Positions 17,654-26,079 of a DNA stretch of 64,000 nt are shown here, in pieces; position 1 is the first letter of the stretch, and every line of letters starts with the position of its first letter. The notes beneath the pieces were generated by a model, which did not search any database, had not been told where the DNA came from, and saw only the letters and a list, made by a program, of their open reading frames with translations. The stretch comes from Leifsonia xyli (GTDB taxonomy: Bacteria; Actinomycetota; Actinomycetes; Actinomycetales; Microbacteriaceae): the NCBI GenBank assembly GCA_001647635.1, contig CP014761.1, forward strand, positions 2,604,001 to 2,668,000. The letters run 5' to 3'. A program made the position numbers and the translations under genes.

Positions 17654-18682
17654 TCAGGGGTGGACGGCGGTGCTGGACCGCACGATCAGGTCGGCGGGCG
17701 CGACGTGGCTCACCGGGTCGGGACGGGCGGCGGGGCCGCCCCTGCGGGACGCGTCGAGGGCGGCGAGCAGGAGGTCGGCCGCGCGCTCGCCCTGGGCGAC
17801 GGGATGCTGCGCCACGGTGCTCAGCCCGAAGAACTCCGCCAGGGGGTGGTCGTCGATGCCGATGACCGACACGTCGCGCGGGACGTTCAGCCCGAGGTCC
17901 CGTGCGGCGAGGATGGCGCCGATCGCCATCTCGTCGGACGCCGCGAAGATCGCGGTCGGGCGCTCGTGCGGCGTGCCGAGGAGCTGCTTCGCGGCCTCGT
18001 ATCCGCCGGGCAGGGTGAAGTCGGCGGCGCGGTGCAGGCGCTCGTCCACCGGGATGCCTGCCTCGGTGAGCGCCTGCTCGTAGCCGAGGCGGCGGCTGGT
18101 CGGGATGTGGAAGTCGAGGTCGAACTCGTGGGAGGCGCCGATGTGCGCGATGTGGCGGTGACCGAGGGAGAGCAGGTGGTCGGTCGCGAGATGGGCGACC
18201 GCGACGTCGTCGATCCGGAGGGTGCTGACGCCGGGCAGCGGACCGCCGACCCCGACGAGCGGCTTGCCGAGCGCGAGCAGGCGGGAGACCTCCTGCTCAG
18301 CGAGTTCGAGGGAGACCGCGAACACTGCGTCCACCCGGTTCCGGAGCAGGTGGTGCTCGAAGACGCGCTGCCGCTCGTCGCCGTCGCCGCTCAGGTTGTA
18401 GAGGGTGAGGTCGTACCCGCGACGGAGGAGGACGCGCTCGGCGCCCTCGATGACGGACGTGAAGAACCAGCGGTTGAGGTGCGGCACCACGGCGCCGATG
18501 TTGCGCGTCCGGCCGGAGGCCAGGCTGGAGGCGTTCGAGGACACCACATAGCCGAGGTCGGTCGCCGCCTGGACGACGCGGGCACGGGTGGTCTGCGAGA
18601 CCGGGCCGTTGCCGCTGAGCGCGCGCGACACCGTTGCGGTGGACACGCCGGCGAGGCGGGCGACGTCATCGATGCCGGGCAT
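17654..18682 (-). CDS. LacI-family transcriptional repressor of the alpha-glucosidase operon
   Basis: 342 residues: N-terminal LacI HTH (MPGIDDVARLAGVSTATVSR plus hinge helix) and a periplasmic-binding-protein-like sugar sensor. The ATG at 18682 has a strong AGGAGGTG ribosome site. It is the first gene of an operon with the alpha-glucosidase, and two LacI-type operators lie in its promoter, so autoregulation by a maltodextrin- or isomaltose-type sugar is likely. Confidence 0.92.
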   Translation of the reverse strand: MPGIDDVARLAGVSTATVSRALSGNGPVSQTTRARVVQAATDLGYVVSSNASSLASGRTRNIGAVVPHLNRWFFTSVIEGAERVLLRRGYDLTLYNLSGDGDERQRVFEHHLLRNRVDAVFAVSLELAEQEVSRLLALGKPLVGVGGPLPGVSTLRIDDVAVAHLATDHLLSLGHRHIAHIGASHEFDLDFHIPTSRRLGYEQALTEAGIPVDERLHRAADFTLPGGYEAAKQLLGTPHERPTAIFAASDEMAIGAILAARDLGLNVPRDVSVIGIDDHPLAEFFGLSTVAQHPVAQGERAADLLLAALDASRRGGPAARPDPVSHVAPADLIVRSSTAVHP

Positions 18683-18716
18683 CCCACCTCCTGATCGGTT
18701 CCGGTTCGCCGTGCGG

Positions 18717-18730
18717 TGGAAGCGCTTGCG
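18717..18730. promoter_or_regulatory. LacI-type operator 1
   Basis: TGGAAGCGCTTGCG contains the palindromic core AAGCGCTT typical of LacI-family operators. It lies between the -10 element and the lacI-type start, where repressor binding blocks transcription. Confidence 0.7.
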
Positions 18731-18765
18731 TCCGCCGGTGCGCGGGTGTGACCGTGCACACGGCG

Positions 18766-18771
18766 AGTATA
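18766..18771 (-). promoter_or_regulatory. Likely -10 element of the lacI-glucosidase operon
   Basis: Read on the minus strand this is TATACT. It is flanked by two LacI-type operators, one on each side. No good -35 hexamer is visible at 16-18 bases. Confidence 0.5.
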
Positions 18772-18781
18772 GCGAGGGGAG

Positions 18782-18795
18782 TGGAAGCGTTTGCA
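18782..18795. promoter_or_regulatory. LacI-type operator 2
   Basis: TGGAAGCGTTTGCA is a second copy of the site at 18717 with one core change, 65 bases away. It overlaps the expected -35 region of the lacI-glucosidase promoter. Confidence 0.7.
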
Positions 18796-18821
18796 CTACC
18801 CCCATGCGGGGTTACGCAGGC

Positions 18822-19673
18822 TCAGCGCCAGTGGCTCGGGCGGTCGAGCATCTCGGGCAGGCCCGTGCGGGAGTCGCCGACGGCGGCATTCACCTGCGGC
18901 TGGGTGAGGTAGATCGCCTCTCGCAGGTCGGCGCCGTCCAGGCGCGCGTCGCGCAGGTCGGCGCCGATCAGTTCCGCGCGGGAGAGGTCGGCATCGCGGA
19001 GATCCGCGGCGATGAGCAGGGCGCCGCGCAGCTCGGCCCCGCGCAGGTCGGCCCGGCGGAGGTCCGCGCCGAGCAGGTCGGCGCCGGGGCGGATGCGGGA
19101 GCGCGCGACCCGGGTGGGTCCCGAGCCGATCGGCCCGGCCTCGCGGGTGAGGCGCGCGGCATCTCGGAGGAGGAGCGCGGCGGGATCGCGAAGGTTGTCG
19201 ACGTCCGCTTCCCGGATGACGTCGGGAGACGCGTCGGCGAGGGCGCGGACCTCGGAGCGGATGCGGCGAAGCGCCGGGTGGAGGGATGCGGCAGGCGCGA
19301 GCGCCAGGGCGTCCTCGAGATACCAGAGGAGTTCGTGGAGCTGGCGCATGATCGGGAACACCGCGAACATGTCGGCGCGCACGTCGGCGTCGTGCCAGGT
19401 GGCGCCGTCGAACGTGCCCTGCGTGCTGTGCTGGCCGGCGCCGAAGCAGTCGAACACCGTGCAGCCCTTGAAGCCGCGCTCGCGGAGCTCGGGGTGGATG
19501 CGGCAGCGGTAGCCGGCGTCGAGGTTGACGCACGGGTCGCCGGCGGCCTTGTCGAACGCGAAGTCGGCGGACCGGGCGAACGCGAGGGCGACGCAGCAGA
19601 GGCCGACGCAACGGGAGCAGTCCGCGCGGAGATCGCGGCGGGAGTCGCTGCGGGCGTCGTCGGTGGTGCGCAT
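18822..19673 (-). CDS. Cysteine-rich domain fused to pentapeptide repeats
   Basis: 283 residues in two parts. The N-terminus (about 15-85) has many cysteines ([31 protein letters not shown]), a pattern like YkgJ/zinc-or-iron cluster proteins. The C-terminal part (about 195-250) is a run of A-D-L-x-x pentapeptide repeats ([19 protein letters not shown]...), forming a right-handed beta-helix. Between them is a helical segment. Function unknown; the combination recurs in actinobacteria. Confidence 0.8.
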   Translation of the reverse strand: MRTTDDARSDSRRDLRADCSRCVGLCCVALAFARSADFAFDKAAGDPCVNLDAGYRCRIHPELRERGFKGCTVFDCFGAGQHSTQGTFDGATWHDADVRADMFAVFPIMRQLHELLWYLEDALALAPAASLHPALRRIRSEVRALADASPDVIREADVDNLRDPAALLLRDAARLTREAGPIGSGPTRVARSRIRPGADLLGADLRRADLRGAELRGALLIAADLRDADLSRAELIGADLRDARLDGADLREAIYLTQPQVNAAVGDSRTGLPEMLDRPSHWR

Positions 19674-19787
19674 CTGTCCACAGTACGGGCAGCCTGCAAC
19701 CTTTCCACATCTTCAGGCGCAACAGGAATAGCGCCGGGACGCCCGCGTTAGCGTGGAAGAACAGACGGAAATGAAGGAGACAGACGC

Positions 19788-20744
19788 ATGACCGCACCTC
19801 GCCGCACCATCGGTTCCTCCGACCTGGAGGTCTTCCCCCTGTCGCTCGGAGGCAATGTCTTCGGCTGGACGGCCGACAAGCAGACCTCGTTCGACGTCCT
19901 CGACGGCTACACCGGCGCAGGCGGCAATTTCGTCGACACGGCGGATGGCTACTCGGCGTGGGTCCCGGGCAACACCGGCGGCGACTCGGAGCGCATCCTC
20001 GGCGAGTGGTTCGACGCGCGCGGCAACCGCGACCAGGTGGTCCTCGCCACCAAGGTGAGCCAGCATCCCGACTTCAAGGGCCTCGCGGCCGACAACATTC
20101 GCCGCGCCGCCGACGCCTCGCTCGAGCGCCTGCAGTCCGAGTACATCGACCTGTACTACGCGCACTTCGACGACGAGTCGGTTCCGCTGGAAGAGACGGT
20201 CGCCGCGCTGTCCGGCCTCGTCGACGCGGGCAAGGTCCGCTACATCGGCATCTCGAACTACTCGCCCGAGCGCATCGAGGAGTGGTTCCGCATCACCGAG
20301 CGCGAGGGCCTGCACCGCGCCGTCGCGCTGCAGCCGCACTACAACCTGGTGGAGCGCGCCTACGAGACCACATACCGTCCGATCGCCGAGCGCGAGGGCC
20401 TCGGCGTCATGCCGTACTTCGCGCTCGCGGCGGGTTTCCTGACCGGCAAGTACCGCGACGGCGTGACCGTCGACAGCGCCCGCGCTGGGGGAGCCGCGAA
20501 GTACCTCGACGAGACCGGCCGCTCCGTGCTCGCCGCCCTCGACGAGGTCGCGGCCGCCCACGACGCGTCCGTCGCATCCGTCGCTCTCGCCTGGCTCGCC
20601 GCGCAGCCGACCATCACCGCGCCGATCGCCAGCGCCCGCACCACGGACCAGCTGCCCGACCTGCTGGCCTCCGTCTCGCTGGAGCTGACCTCCGACGAGC
20701 TCGCCGCCCTCGACGGCGCCTCGGAGCAGGCCAAGGCAGCCTGA
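19788..20744 (+). CDS. Aldo/keto reductase
   Basis: NADPH-dependent carbonyl reductase of the AKR TIM-barrel superfamily, 318 residues. The catalytic tetrad is visible: Asp50 and Tyr55 in FVDTADGYS, Lys89 in LATKVSQ, His126 in DLYYAHFD. The C-terminal NADP loop is IASARTTDQL. Ribosome site GAAGGAG. Stands alone upstream of the tRNA pair. Confidence 0.92.
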   Translation: MTAPRRTIGSSDLEVFPLSLGGNVFGWTADKQTSFDVLDGYTGAGGNFVDTADGYSAWVPGNTGGDSERILGEWFDARGNRDQVVLATKVSQHPDFKGLAADNIRRAADASLERLQSEYIDLYYAHFDDESVPLEETVAALSGLVDAGKVRYIGISNYSPERIEEWFRITEREGLHRAVALQPHYNLVERAYETTYRPIAEREGLGVMPYFALAAGFLTGKYRDGVTVDSARAGGAAKYLDETGRSVLAALDEVAAAHDASVASVALAWLAAQPTITAPIASARTTDQLPDLLASVSLELTSDELAALDGASEQAKAA

Positions 20745-20829
20745 CCCGGTGGTTCGGAGCAGGCCGTCGCAGATGGTATCCTCGTACGGTTGCCGAAAAG
20801 CGACGGCCTCTCCGGCCGGCTTCGGCTGC

Positions 20830-20901
<72 letters not shown>

Positions 20902-20951
20902 CCGTCTCCCCGCCGCGCGGCGCACCGCACCGCACGACGGAGGGATGCCAC

Positions 20952-21025
20952 GGCGGGGTAGCTCAGGTGGTTAGAGCACACGGCTCATAATCGTGGTGTC
21001 GCGGGTTCGAGTCCCGCCCTCGCTA
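20952..21025 (+). tRNA. tRNA-Met (anticodon CAT)
   Basis: Acceptor GGCGGGG pairs with CCTCGCT (two G-U pairs); D-arm AGCTCAGGTGGTTAGAGC; anticodon loop CTCATAA (anticodon CAT); T-arm GCGGG-TTCGAGT-CCCGC. It lacks initiator features such as a mismatched first pair with three G-C anticodon pairs, so elongator Met is most likely; a lysidine-modified Ile-tRNA cannot be excluded by eye. Confidence 0.88.
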
Positions 21026-21651
21026 CAACAGTTGAAAACACTGGAAACGGCGGTCCTCATCGGATCGCCGTTTCGTCGTTCTCCCGGTTTCGGAGCGCCT
21101 GGCACGAAATGTCGCGTCACCAGGGATCGCTCCGATCGGGCGCGGCTCGAATCAGCGCCGGTCTCTCCCTCCGGCGGGGAGCGTCCTCGTCGAGGTTCCG
21201 GTCCGCACGCGGTTGTCGCCCCGGGGGCTGCAACCCATGACCATCGCACGATGAGGGCGAGGAGCGCGAGCTCGACGCCGATGGAGAGGGCGTAGAAGGG
21301 CAGCCATTCGGCGGTGGCTCCGGCGACGTTGAAGACGGAGAACGGTGCGTAGAGCGCCGCGACGACGGTGTTCACGATGCGGTTCGCGCGGGCGGGAAGC
21401 ATCACCGAGAGCACGACCATCACAGCGGGGATCGTGACGGAGGCCAGTATCCCTGTCAGAAGCGGCGGGCTGACTTCGAACTTCCAGACGAAGCCGTCGA
21501 GGATGCCGGCGACGACACCCGGCTTGTAGAAGTTGAGGACGTCCACGTAGAGGTACAGGAACATGAAGCTCGTCCACGCGGCGGCGATCTTGCCGTGAAT
21601 CGGGACGATCGGGCGGGCGAGCGCAGGCTGGGGCTGATGGGTGAGTGACAC
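20971..21651 (-). CDS. DUF6326-like four-helix membrane protein with an aberrant C-terminus
   Basis: The first about 145 residues are a small membrane protein with four hydrophobic helices and the motif SFMFLYLYVDVLNFYKPGV near residue 28, as in DUF6326-type proteins. The open frame continues for about 80 hydrophilic residues (rich in R, G, E) and ends inside tRNA-Met on the opposite strand, which a real protein would not be expected to do. The native stop has probably been lost, near position 21215. Function unknown. Confidence 0.65.
   Translation of the reverse strand: MSLTHQPQPALARPIVPIHGKIAAAWTSFMFLYLYVDVLNFYKPGVVAGILDGFVWKFEVSPPLLTGILASVTIPAVMVVLSVMLPARANRIVNTVVAALYAPFSVFNVAGATAEWLPFYALSIGVELALLALIVRWSWVAAPGATTACGPEPRRGRSPPEGETGADSSRARSERSLVTRHFVPGAPKPGERRNGDPMRTAVSSVFNCCSEGGTRTRDTTIMSRVL
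21045..21073 (+). terminator. Hairpin terminator after the tRNA pair
   Basis: AAACGGCG and CGCCGTTT arms with a 13-base loop start 20 bases after tRNA-Met. It is the likely end of the tRNA-Thr/tRNA-Met transcript. Confidence 0.6.
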
Positions 21652-21684
21652 GGTGGTTTCTCCTCGTTTCGGTGGGGCGTCGTC

Positions 21685-22713
21685 TCAGAGAGCGACGACG
21701 ATCTTGCCGCGCGTGTGGCCGGTGGCCACCTGGCGGAGGGCGTCCGCGGCATCCGCGAGCGTGAATGCGCGGTCGATCACCGGGGTGACCTGGCCGCTTG
21801 CGAGCATCGCCGCGAGGGCGAGCAGGTCGTCCCGGTTACCGCGCGAGGTGAAGGGCGTCAACCGCTGCCGGGTGAAGGCGGACCGGACGCGCGCTGCGAG
21901 GATGCGGCCCAGCGGTCCGATCCAGGGGCCGCCGTTGCCGCTGTTCGGGATCAGGGTCCCGTTCGGGGCGAGGATCCGACGCATCGCCGCGAGCGGCTGC
22001 GCCTCCACGTTGTCCAGGATGACGTCGAACTGCGTGCCGACGCCGGCCAGGTCGGTCGTCCCGTAGTCGACGACCCGGTGAGCTCCGAGGGAGCGGACTA
22101 GCTCGACGTTCCGGCCGCTGCACACGCCGGTGACGTCCGCTCCCATCGCGGCGGCGAGCTGCACCGCGAAGGAGCCGACGCCGCCGGACGCGCCGGTGAC
22201 CAGCACGGTCTGGCCGCGCTGCAGCTTCGCGATGTCGCGCAACGCCTGCAGGGCAGTCATCGCTGATGTGGGGACCGCAGCCGCCTGGGCCGCCGAGAGG
22301 CGATCCGGGAGGGGCGCGAGGTCCGTCTCACGTGCTCGGGCGTACTCGGCGACGGACCCTGTGGTGGTCCTGCCGAACACCCGATCGCCGATGCGCAGCG
22401 AGGTCACGTCCTGGCCGACGGCCGCTATGACGCCGGCCGCGTCCATGCCGGGAGTGGGGCGCCGCGGCTTCCGCAGCCCGAACGCCAGCCGGACGATCCG
22501 CGGCCGGCCGGACATGATGAAGACGTCGCCGGGATGCACGGACGCCGCCTGCACCTTCATGAGCACTTCGCCTCGGCCGGGCACCGGGATGTCGACCACC
22601 GTCGGTTCGAGGACGCTCGGCGGTCCGTAGCGGTCCTGGATCAGAGCGCGCATCCGTCCCGCGGAAGGCATCGCCCCCGCATCCGCCCCGCGCTGTGTTT
22701 CGAGCTCCACCAT
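21685..22713 (-). CDS. Zinc-independent MDR-type NAD(P) quinone oxidoreductase/dehydrogenase
   Basis: 342 residues of the medium-chain dehydrogenase superfamily (quinone oxidoreductase class): GroES-like N-terminal domain, then the Rossmann motif VLVTGASGGVGSFA at about 168-181. No Cys/His catalytic zinc set is seen. ATG at 22713 with an AGAGGA ribosome site. Divergent from a TetR regulator across a promoter with three copies of a CGTAC palindrome, so it is the probable regulated target. Confidence 0.88.
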   Translation of the reverse strand: MVELETQRGADAGAMPSAGRMRALIQDRYGPPSVLEPTVVDIPVPGRGEVLMKVQAASVHPGDVFIMSGRPRIVRLAFGLRKPRRPTPGMDAAGVIAAVGQDVTSLRIGDRVFGRTTTGSVAEYARARETDLAPLPDRLSAAQAAAVPTSAMTALQALRDIAKLQRGQTVLVTGASGGVGSFAVQLAAAMGADVTGVCSGRNVELVRSLGAHRVVDYGTTDLAGVGTQFDVILDNVEAQPLAAMRRILAPNGTLIPNSGNGGPWIGPLGRILAARVRSAFTRQRLTPFTSRGNRDDLLALAAMLASGQVTPVIDRAFTLADAADALRQVATGHTRGKIVVAL

Positions 22714-22738
22714 GCCGTCCTCTCGCTTGCTTCCAATT

Positions 22739-22784
22739 CGTACACCGTACGTCGTACACCGTACTATGAAACGTACGCTGTACG
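22739..22784. promoter_or_regulatory. Triple operator for the TetR/dehydrogenase pair
   Basis: CGTACACCGTAC occurs twice (22739-22750 and 22753-22764), and a third related unit, CGTACGCTGTACG, follows at 22772-22784. Each is an imperfect palindrome built from GTAC half-sites. The cluster fills the 108-base gap between the divergent dehydrogenase and TetR genes and is the natural TetR-binding region for both. Confidence 0.75.
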
Positions 22785-22821
22785 ATTGTCAAGTCCTGGA
22801 TCGAAAAAGAGAGGGAGTTCG

Positions 22822-23493
22822 ATGGCACGACGACGTCAGCCTGCCGCTGAGGCTCCCAGCCTGAGCAAGGAACGGGTGGTGGCCGAGGCGATCCGCATCG
22901 CCGACCGCGACGGCGTCGACGGACTGAGCATGCGCGGGCTGGCCGGCGCGCTCGGCGCTGGCGCCATGTCGCTGTACCACTACGTCGCGAACAGGGACGA
23001 GCTGGTGGACGCGATGATCGACGTCGTCTTCGAGGAGATCGAGCTGCCGCCGCTCGACGCCGACTGGCGCACCGCGATGCGGGTGGAGGCTGAGTCGGCG
23101 CGCCGGGTCCTGGCGCGCCACCCGTGGGCCATCAGCCTGATGGAGTCGCGGACCACCCCGGGACCGGCGAATCTGCGGCACCGTGAGGCCGTGACCGCGT
23201 GCCTGCGCCGGGGAGGTTTCTCGGTTGTCATGGCGACGCATGCCAACTGGCTGATCAACAGCCACGTCTACGGGTATGCCCTGCAGGAGGCGACCCTGCC
23301 CTTCGCCACGGCCGACGAGTTGGCGGACATGACGGCGGATGTGTACCTCCCGCAGCTTCCGCCCGCCGAGTTCCCGTACCTGAACGAGTCCGGCGCTCAC
23401 CTCATGGGAATCGGCTACGACCCGTTCGAGGAGTTCTCGTTCGGCCTCGAGCTCGTCCTCGACGCACTGGAGAGCCTGCGCACGGCGGACTGA
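22822..23493 (+). CDS. TetR-family transcriptional regulator
   Basis: 223 residues. HTH at about 20-65 (VVAEAIRIADRDGVDGLSMR, then AMSLYHYVANRDELVDAM), and a TetR_C_1-like ligand domain of about 150 residues. GAGGGAG ribosome site before the ATG. Probably represses itself and the divergent dehydrogenase; the ligand is unknown. Confidence 0.9.
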   Translation: MARRRQPAAEAPSLSKERVVAEAIRIADRDGVDGLSMRGLAGALGAGAMSLYHYVANRDELVDAMIDVVFEEIELPPLDADWRTAMRVEAESARRVLARHPWAISLMESRTTPGPANLRHREAVTACLRRGGFSVVMATHANWLINSHVYGYALQEATLPFATADELADMTADVYLPQLPPAEFPYLNESGAHLMGIGYDPFEEFSFGLELVLDALESLRTAD

Positions 23494-23714
23494 CTGGTAT
23501 CGACCCCTCTCCGGGAGGCCCTCCGCATCAACACGGAAGGTCGGCGGTGAGGGGTCGATCAGACGCTAGCGGCCGTCGTGGCCGTGGCGGCGCCGATGAC
23601 CCTGACACGTCACCCAGGTGTGAAGCGAAGAGGAAATCGGCGGGGTGTTCGACGACACCACCGGCCACTACCGCGACAACGTCATCGCCACCGCGACCCG
23701 GTCGCGGTCTGATC
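23494..23714. other. Intergenic region before the IS remnant
   Basis: About 220 bases without a supportable gene. It begins with a partly self-complementary stretch (CCTCTCCGGGAGG) that may end the TetR transcript. The right end merges into broken coding sequence belonging to the IstB remnant. Confidence 0.5.
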
Positions 23715-24036
23715 GGCCGTCGAGGCCGCCGACGAGAAACAACTCGCCCGCACGATCGCCCGCTACGGCCGCGTCGACCTGCTCTGCATCGACGAACTTG
23801 GCTACATGGAACTCGACCGCCGCGGCGCCGAACTCCTCTTCCAAGTCCTCACCGAACGGGACGAGAAGGCCTCCGTCGCGATCGCCTCCAACGAATCGTT
23901 CTCCGGCTGGACCAAAACCTTCACCGACCCGCGGCTCTGCGCCGCGATCGTCGACCGGCTCACCTTCAACGGCCACATCATCGAGACCGGAACCGAGTCC
24001 TACCGGCTCGCCCACACACGAACCAACAGAAGCTGA
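23715..24036 (+). pseudogene. IS21-family IstB helper ATPase, C-terminal fragment
   Basis: The frame read from just after an in-frame TGA gives VEAADEKQLARTIARYGRVD, then LLCIDELGYMELDRRGAELL (Walker B region) and FSGWTKTFTDPRLCAAIVDR, the well-known end of IstB-like ATPases. The N-terminal half with the Walker A loop is missing, and no IstA transposase is present. It is a decayed IS21 element and marks past transposition. Confidence 0.85.
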
Positions 24037-24057
24037 ACTGATCGGGCCAAGAGCGCG

Positions 24058-24777
24058 TCAGCCTCGTTCTGGCGTCGAGGGCTGCAGGAAGCTGGTGATG
24101 GAGACCAGCCCGGAGGGGAGCTCCACCATCGCAGCGACCAGGCTCGCACGAATCAGTTTCACGCTGAGGGTGATGTGTGCTTCAGCGTCCTCGTCGTAAC
24201 TCTCGCCCGCGGAGAAGAGTTCCCCTTCGGGAACGGACAGCGCCAGCCCTCTGGCTTTGCGAAGATGCTCGCTTGTCCACCTGCTGCGTCGAATAGTGAA
24301 CTGATCGGGGGCCGCATGGCGGTCCACGATTTCGTGGGCGAGCTGCGGGTCGCTCACGCTGACCAGAACGGTGTCGCGCATAGGGTGATACTCAATCCGC
24401 CGACCGGAGAGGATGCCGGCCACGTCGAGTTCACGAAGTATCTGAGCTCCGGCGCCCGAAAACGGCTTCGGCGCGTCCGGTAACGAGGCCGACCCAACCG
24501 CGGTCGGTCGTATTGAGATCTCCTCTTCGGAGATGACCTCGGCAGCACTAAGCCGGCGACCATCCCATTGCCCAGTAATGCGGATCAGATCTCCGAGCGC
24601 TACACCATCCGGCAGGCTGGTCAAAGAGACGGCAGCAGCCCAGTCAAGCGAACCCACCTGTTCGAGCGGGACACGATCGTATGCCAGGAGCAGACCGGGC
24701 TGCTCCTGGCACACGATCAAACGCCCGACCGCGGTAACATCATCGCCCGCGCGAACAGGCGTCAGAGTGAGAGTCAC
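24058..24777 (-). CDS. Uncharacterised cytoplasmic protein of a two-gene unit
   Basis: 239 residues from a GTG start that lies 2 bases after the stop of the upstream secreted-protein gene (an overlapping start at 24810 is also open). The N-terminal third is beta-rich (VTLTLTPVRAGDDVTAVGRL, then GDLIRITGQWDGRRLSAAEV) and looks OB-fold-like; the rest is mixed. No signal peptide, no family recognised. Base composition and position between remnants suggest acquired DNA. Confidence 0.55.
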   Translation of the reverse strand: MTLTLTPVRAGDDVTAVGRLIVCQEQPGLLLAYDRVPLEQVGSLDWAAAVSLTSLPDGVALGDLIRITGQWDGRRLSAAEVISEEEISIRPTAVGSASLPDAPKPFSGAGAQILRELDVAGILSGRRIEYHPMRDTVLVSVSDPQLAHEIVDRHAAPDQFTIRRSRWTSEHLRKARGLALSVPEGELFSAGESYDEDAEAHITLSVKLIRASLVAAMVELPSGLVSITSFLQPSTPERG

Positions 24778-24779
24778 GA

Positions 24780-25196
24780 CTAGTAATTCGTCCCTACCAT
24801 GACCATCCAAGAGGCGGACGACGATCCGCAGCCGCCCTGGTTGAACTGCTGGCAGTCTGAGTGGGTGATGTCAGGACGGATCCCCTTGAGATAGTTCATC
24901 CGGTTCAGGCACTTTTGATAGGTGGTGATCGCCGCCCAGTCATATGGATCCCACTGGATCATCCGAGGCTGGACCGAGTTCGTCGTCGAGTTCGCCGTCG
25001 CCGAGGACGGAGTGACGACCGCATGCGCGGGCCGGCTCTGGACCTGCGCAGTCTGCTCAGCCTGGCTCTGCACCGACAAACACGCAGCGGACGCGGCTGG
25101 AGCGCCCACCACAAACAGGCCCGTGACCAATCCGACGGCTGCCATGACCTGCGCCAACCGTCCCCCGACGCGGCCCAGCAACTTCTTCGTTAGCAT
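24780..25196 (-). CDS. Small secreted protein with signal peptide, unknown
   Basis: 138 residues. A clear signal peptide (basic MLTKKLLGR, hydrophobic core, cleavage near APAASA-A about residue 37), then a mature region with cysteines (CLSVQ, KCLNR, DCQQF, GGCGSSS) and a Q/S/T-rich stretch. Followed within 2 bases by the cytoplasmic partner gene. No family recognised. Confidence 0.6.
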   Translation of the reverse strand: MLTKKLLGRVGGRLAQVMAAVGLVTGLFVVGAPAASAACLSVQSQAEQTAQVQSRPAHAVVTPSSATANSTTNSVQPRMIQWDPYDWAAITTYQKCLNRMNYLKGIRPDITHSDCQQFNQGGCGSSSASWMVMVGTNY

Positions 25197-25470
25197 CTGA
25201 TTCGCTTCTTGAGGCAGGGAGCGTCCCCAACGCGATCGCGATGTTGACCCCCCAACGAGCGCGACCCTGACCCCGCGTTTTACCGTTCACAAGGACCGAC
25301 AGATTCGCTTCTCTCACTCGCTCCCGCTTCACCTACACACCCACTTACAAACGGCCGAACTGGTCGCGCTGGCGCACGTCGGCTCCGCATCGACCCCAAC
25401 GCTCGCGAGCCTGACCTGGGCCAAATGGAGGCGACGACAATGGGCCAAATGAGCTTGACAAAGCCAGACC
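25197..25470. other. Intergenic region, nothing recognised
   Basis: About 270 bases upstream of the secreted-protein gene, containing its presumed promoter and ending at the ArdC remnant. No gene, RNA or repeat could be supported. Confidence 0.5.
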
Positions 25471-25644
25471 TCAGGGTTCTGGGCAGTTCGGACAATAGTG
25501 CACGGTGCGCTCCTCCTCGTCGATCAAGTTGTCCTCGTCCGTCCGCTTGGCGGTCTTGGTGCTGTAACCGAAGATTTTGATCGATGTCTCGCCTTTGCGT
25601 ACCTGGCGGCCCTTGGCCTGCCATTGCCTAAACCCGGCGACCAT
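25471..25644 (-). pseudogene. ArdC-like antirestriction N-terminal domain, fragment A
   Basis: 57 residues: [20 protein letters not shown], then [10 protein letters not shown], the conserved core of the ArdC N-terminal (ssDNA-binding) domain carried by plasmids and integrative elements. Everything before MVAG has been replaced by the lactate-dehydrogenase fragment on the other strand, and the metallopeptidase domain is gone. A second, similar remnant is at 56.2-56.6 kb. Confidence 0.75.
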
Positions 25645-25649
25645 GGTCG

Positions 25650-26079
25650 CGTGCAAAACGTCGAGGACGCCAAGACGCTGACCGACCTGGGCGTGGACGG
25701 GATCGTGCTCTCCAACCACGGCGGCCGGCAGCTCGACCGCGCCCCGATCCCCTTCCACCTGCTCCCCGAGGTCGCCCGCGAAGTCGGCCACCACACCGAG
25801 ATCGCGATCGACACCGGCATCATGAACGGCGCCGACATCGTCGCCGCCTACGCGTTGGGCGCGAAGTTCACGTTGATCGGCCGCGCGTACCTCTACGGGC
25901 TCATGGCCGGCGGGCGGGAAGGCGTGGACCGCACCATCCACATCCTCACCGACCAACTCATCCGCACCATGAAACTCCTCCAAGTCAACTCGCTCGCCGA
26001 GCTCACCCCCGCACACGTCACCCAACTCACCCGACTGCAGCCCCTGCGTCGCGAGCAATCTGAACACGACTCCGCATAA
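25650..26079 (+). pseudogene. lldD: FMN-dependent L-lactate dehydrogenase (LldD-like), C-terminal fragment
   Basis: About 140 residues of an approximately 400-residue alpha-hydroxy-acid oxidase: [15 protein letters not shown] (with the active-site His), [15 protein letters not shown] and [18 protein letters not shown] (FMN phosphate site). The N-terminal 250 residues are missing: the sequence switches to the ArdC fragment on the opposite strand at about 25645. It is therefore a truncated, probably inactive copy. Confidence 0.85.

Noticed and set aside
25280-25470. Possible extension of the ArdC fragment downstream of 25471
   Set aside because: In-frame stop at 25471 and no ArdC motif in other frames.
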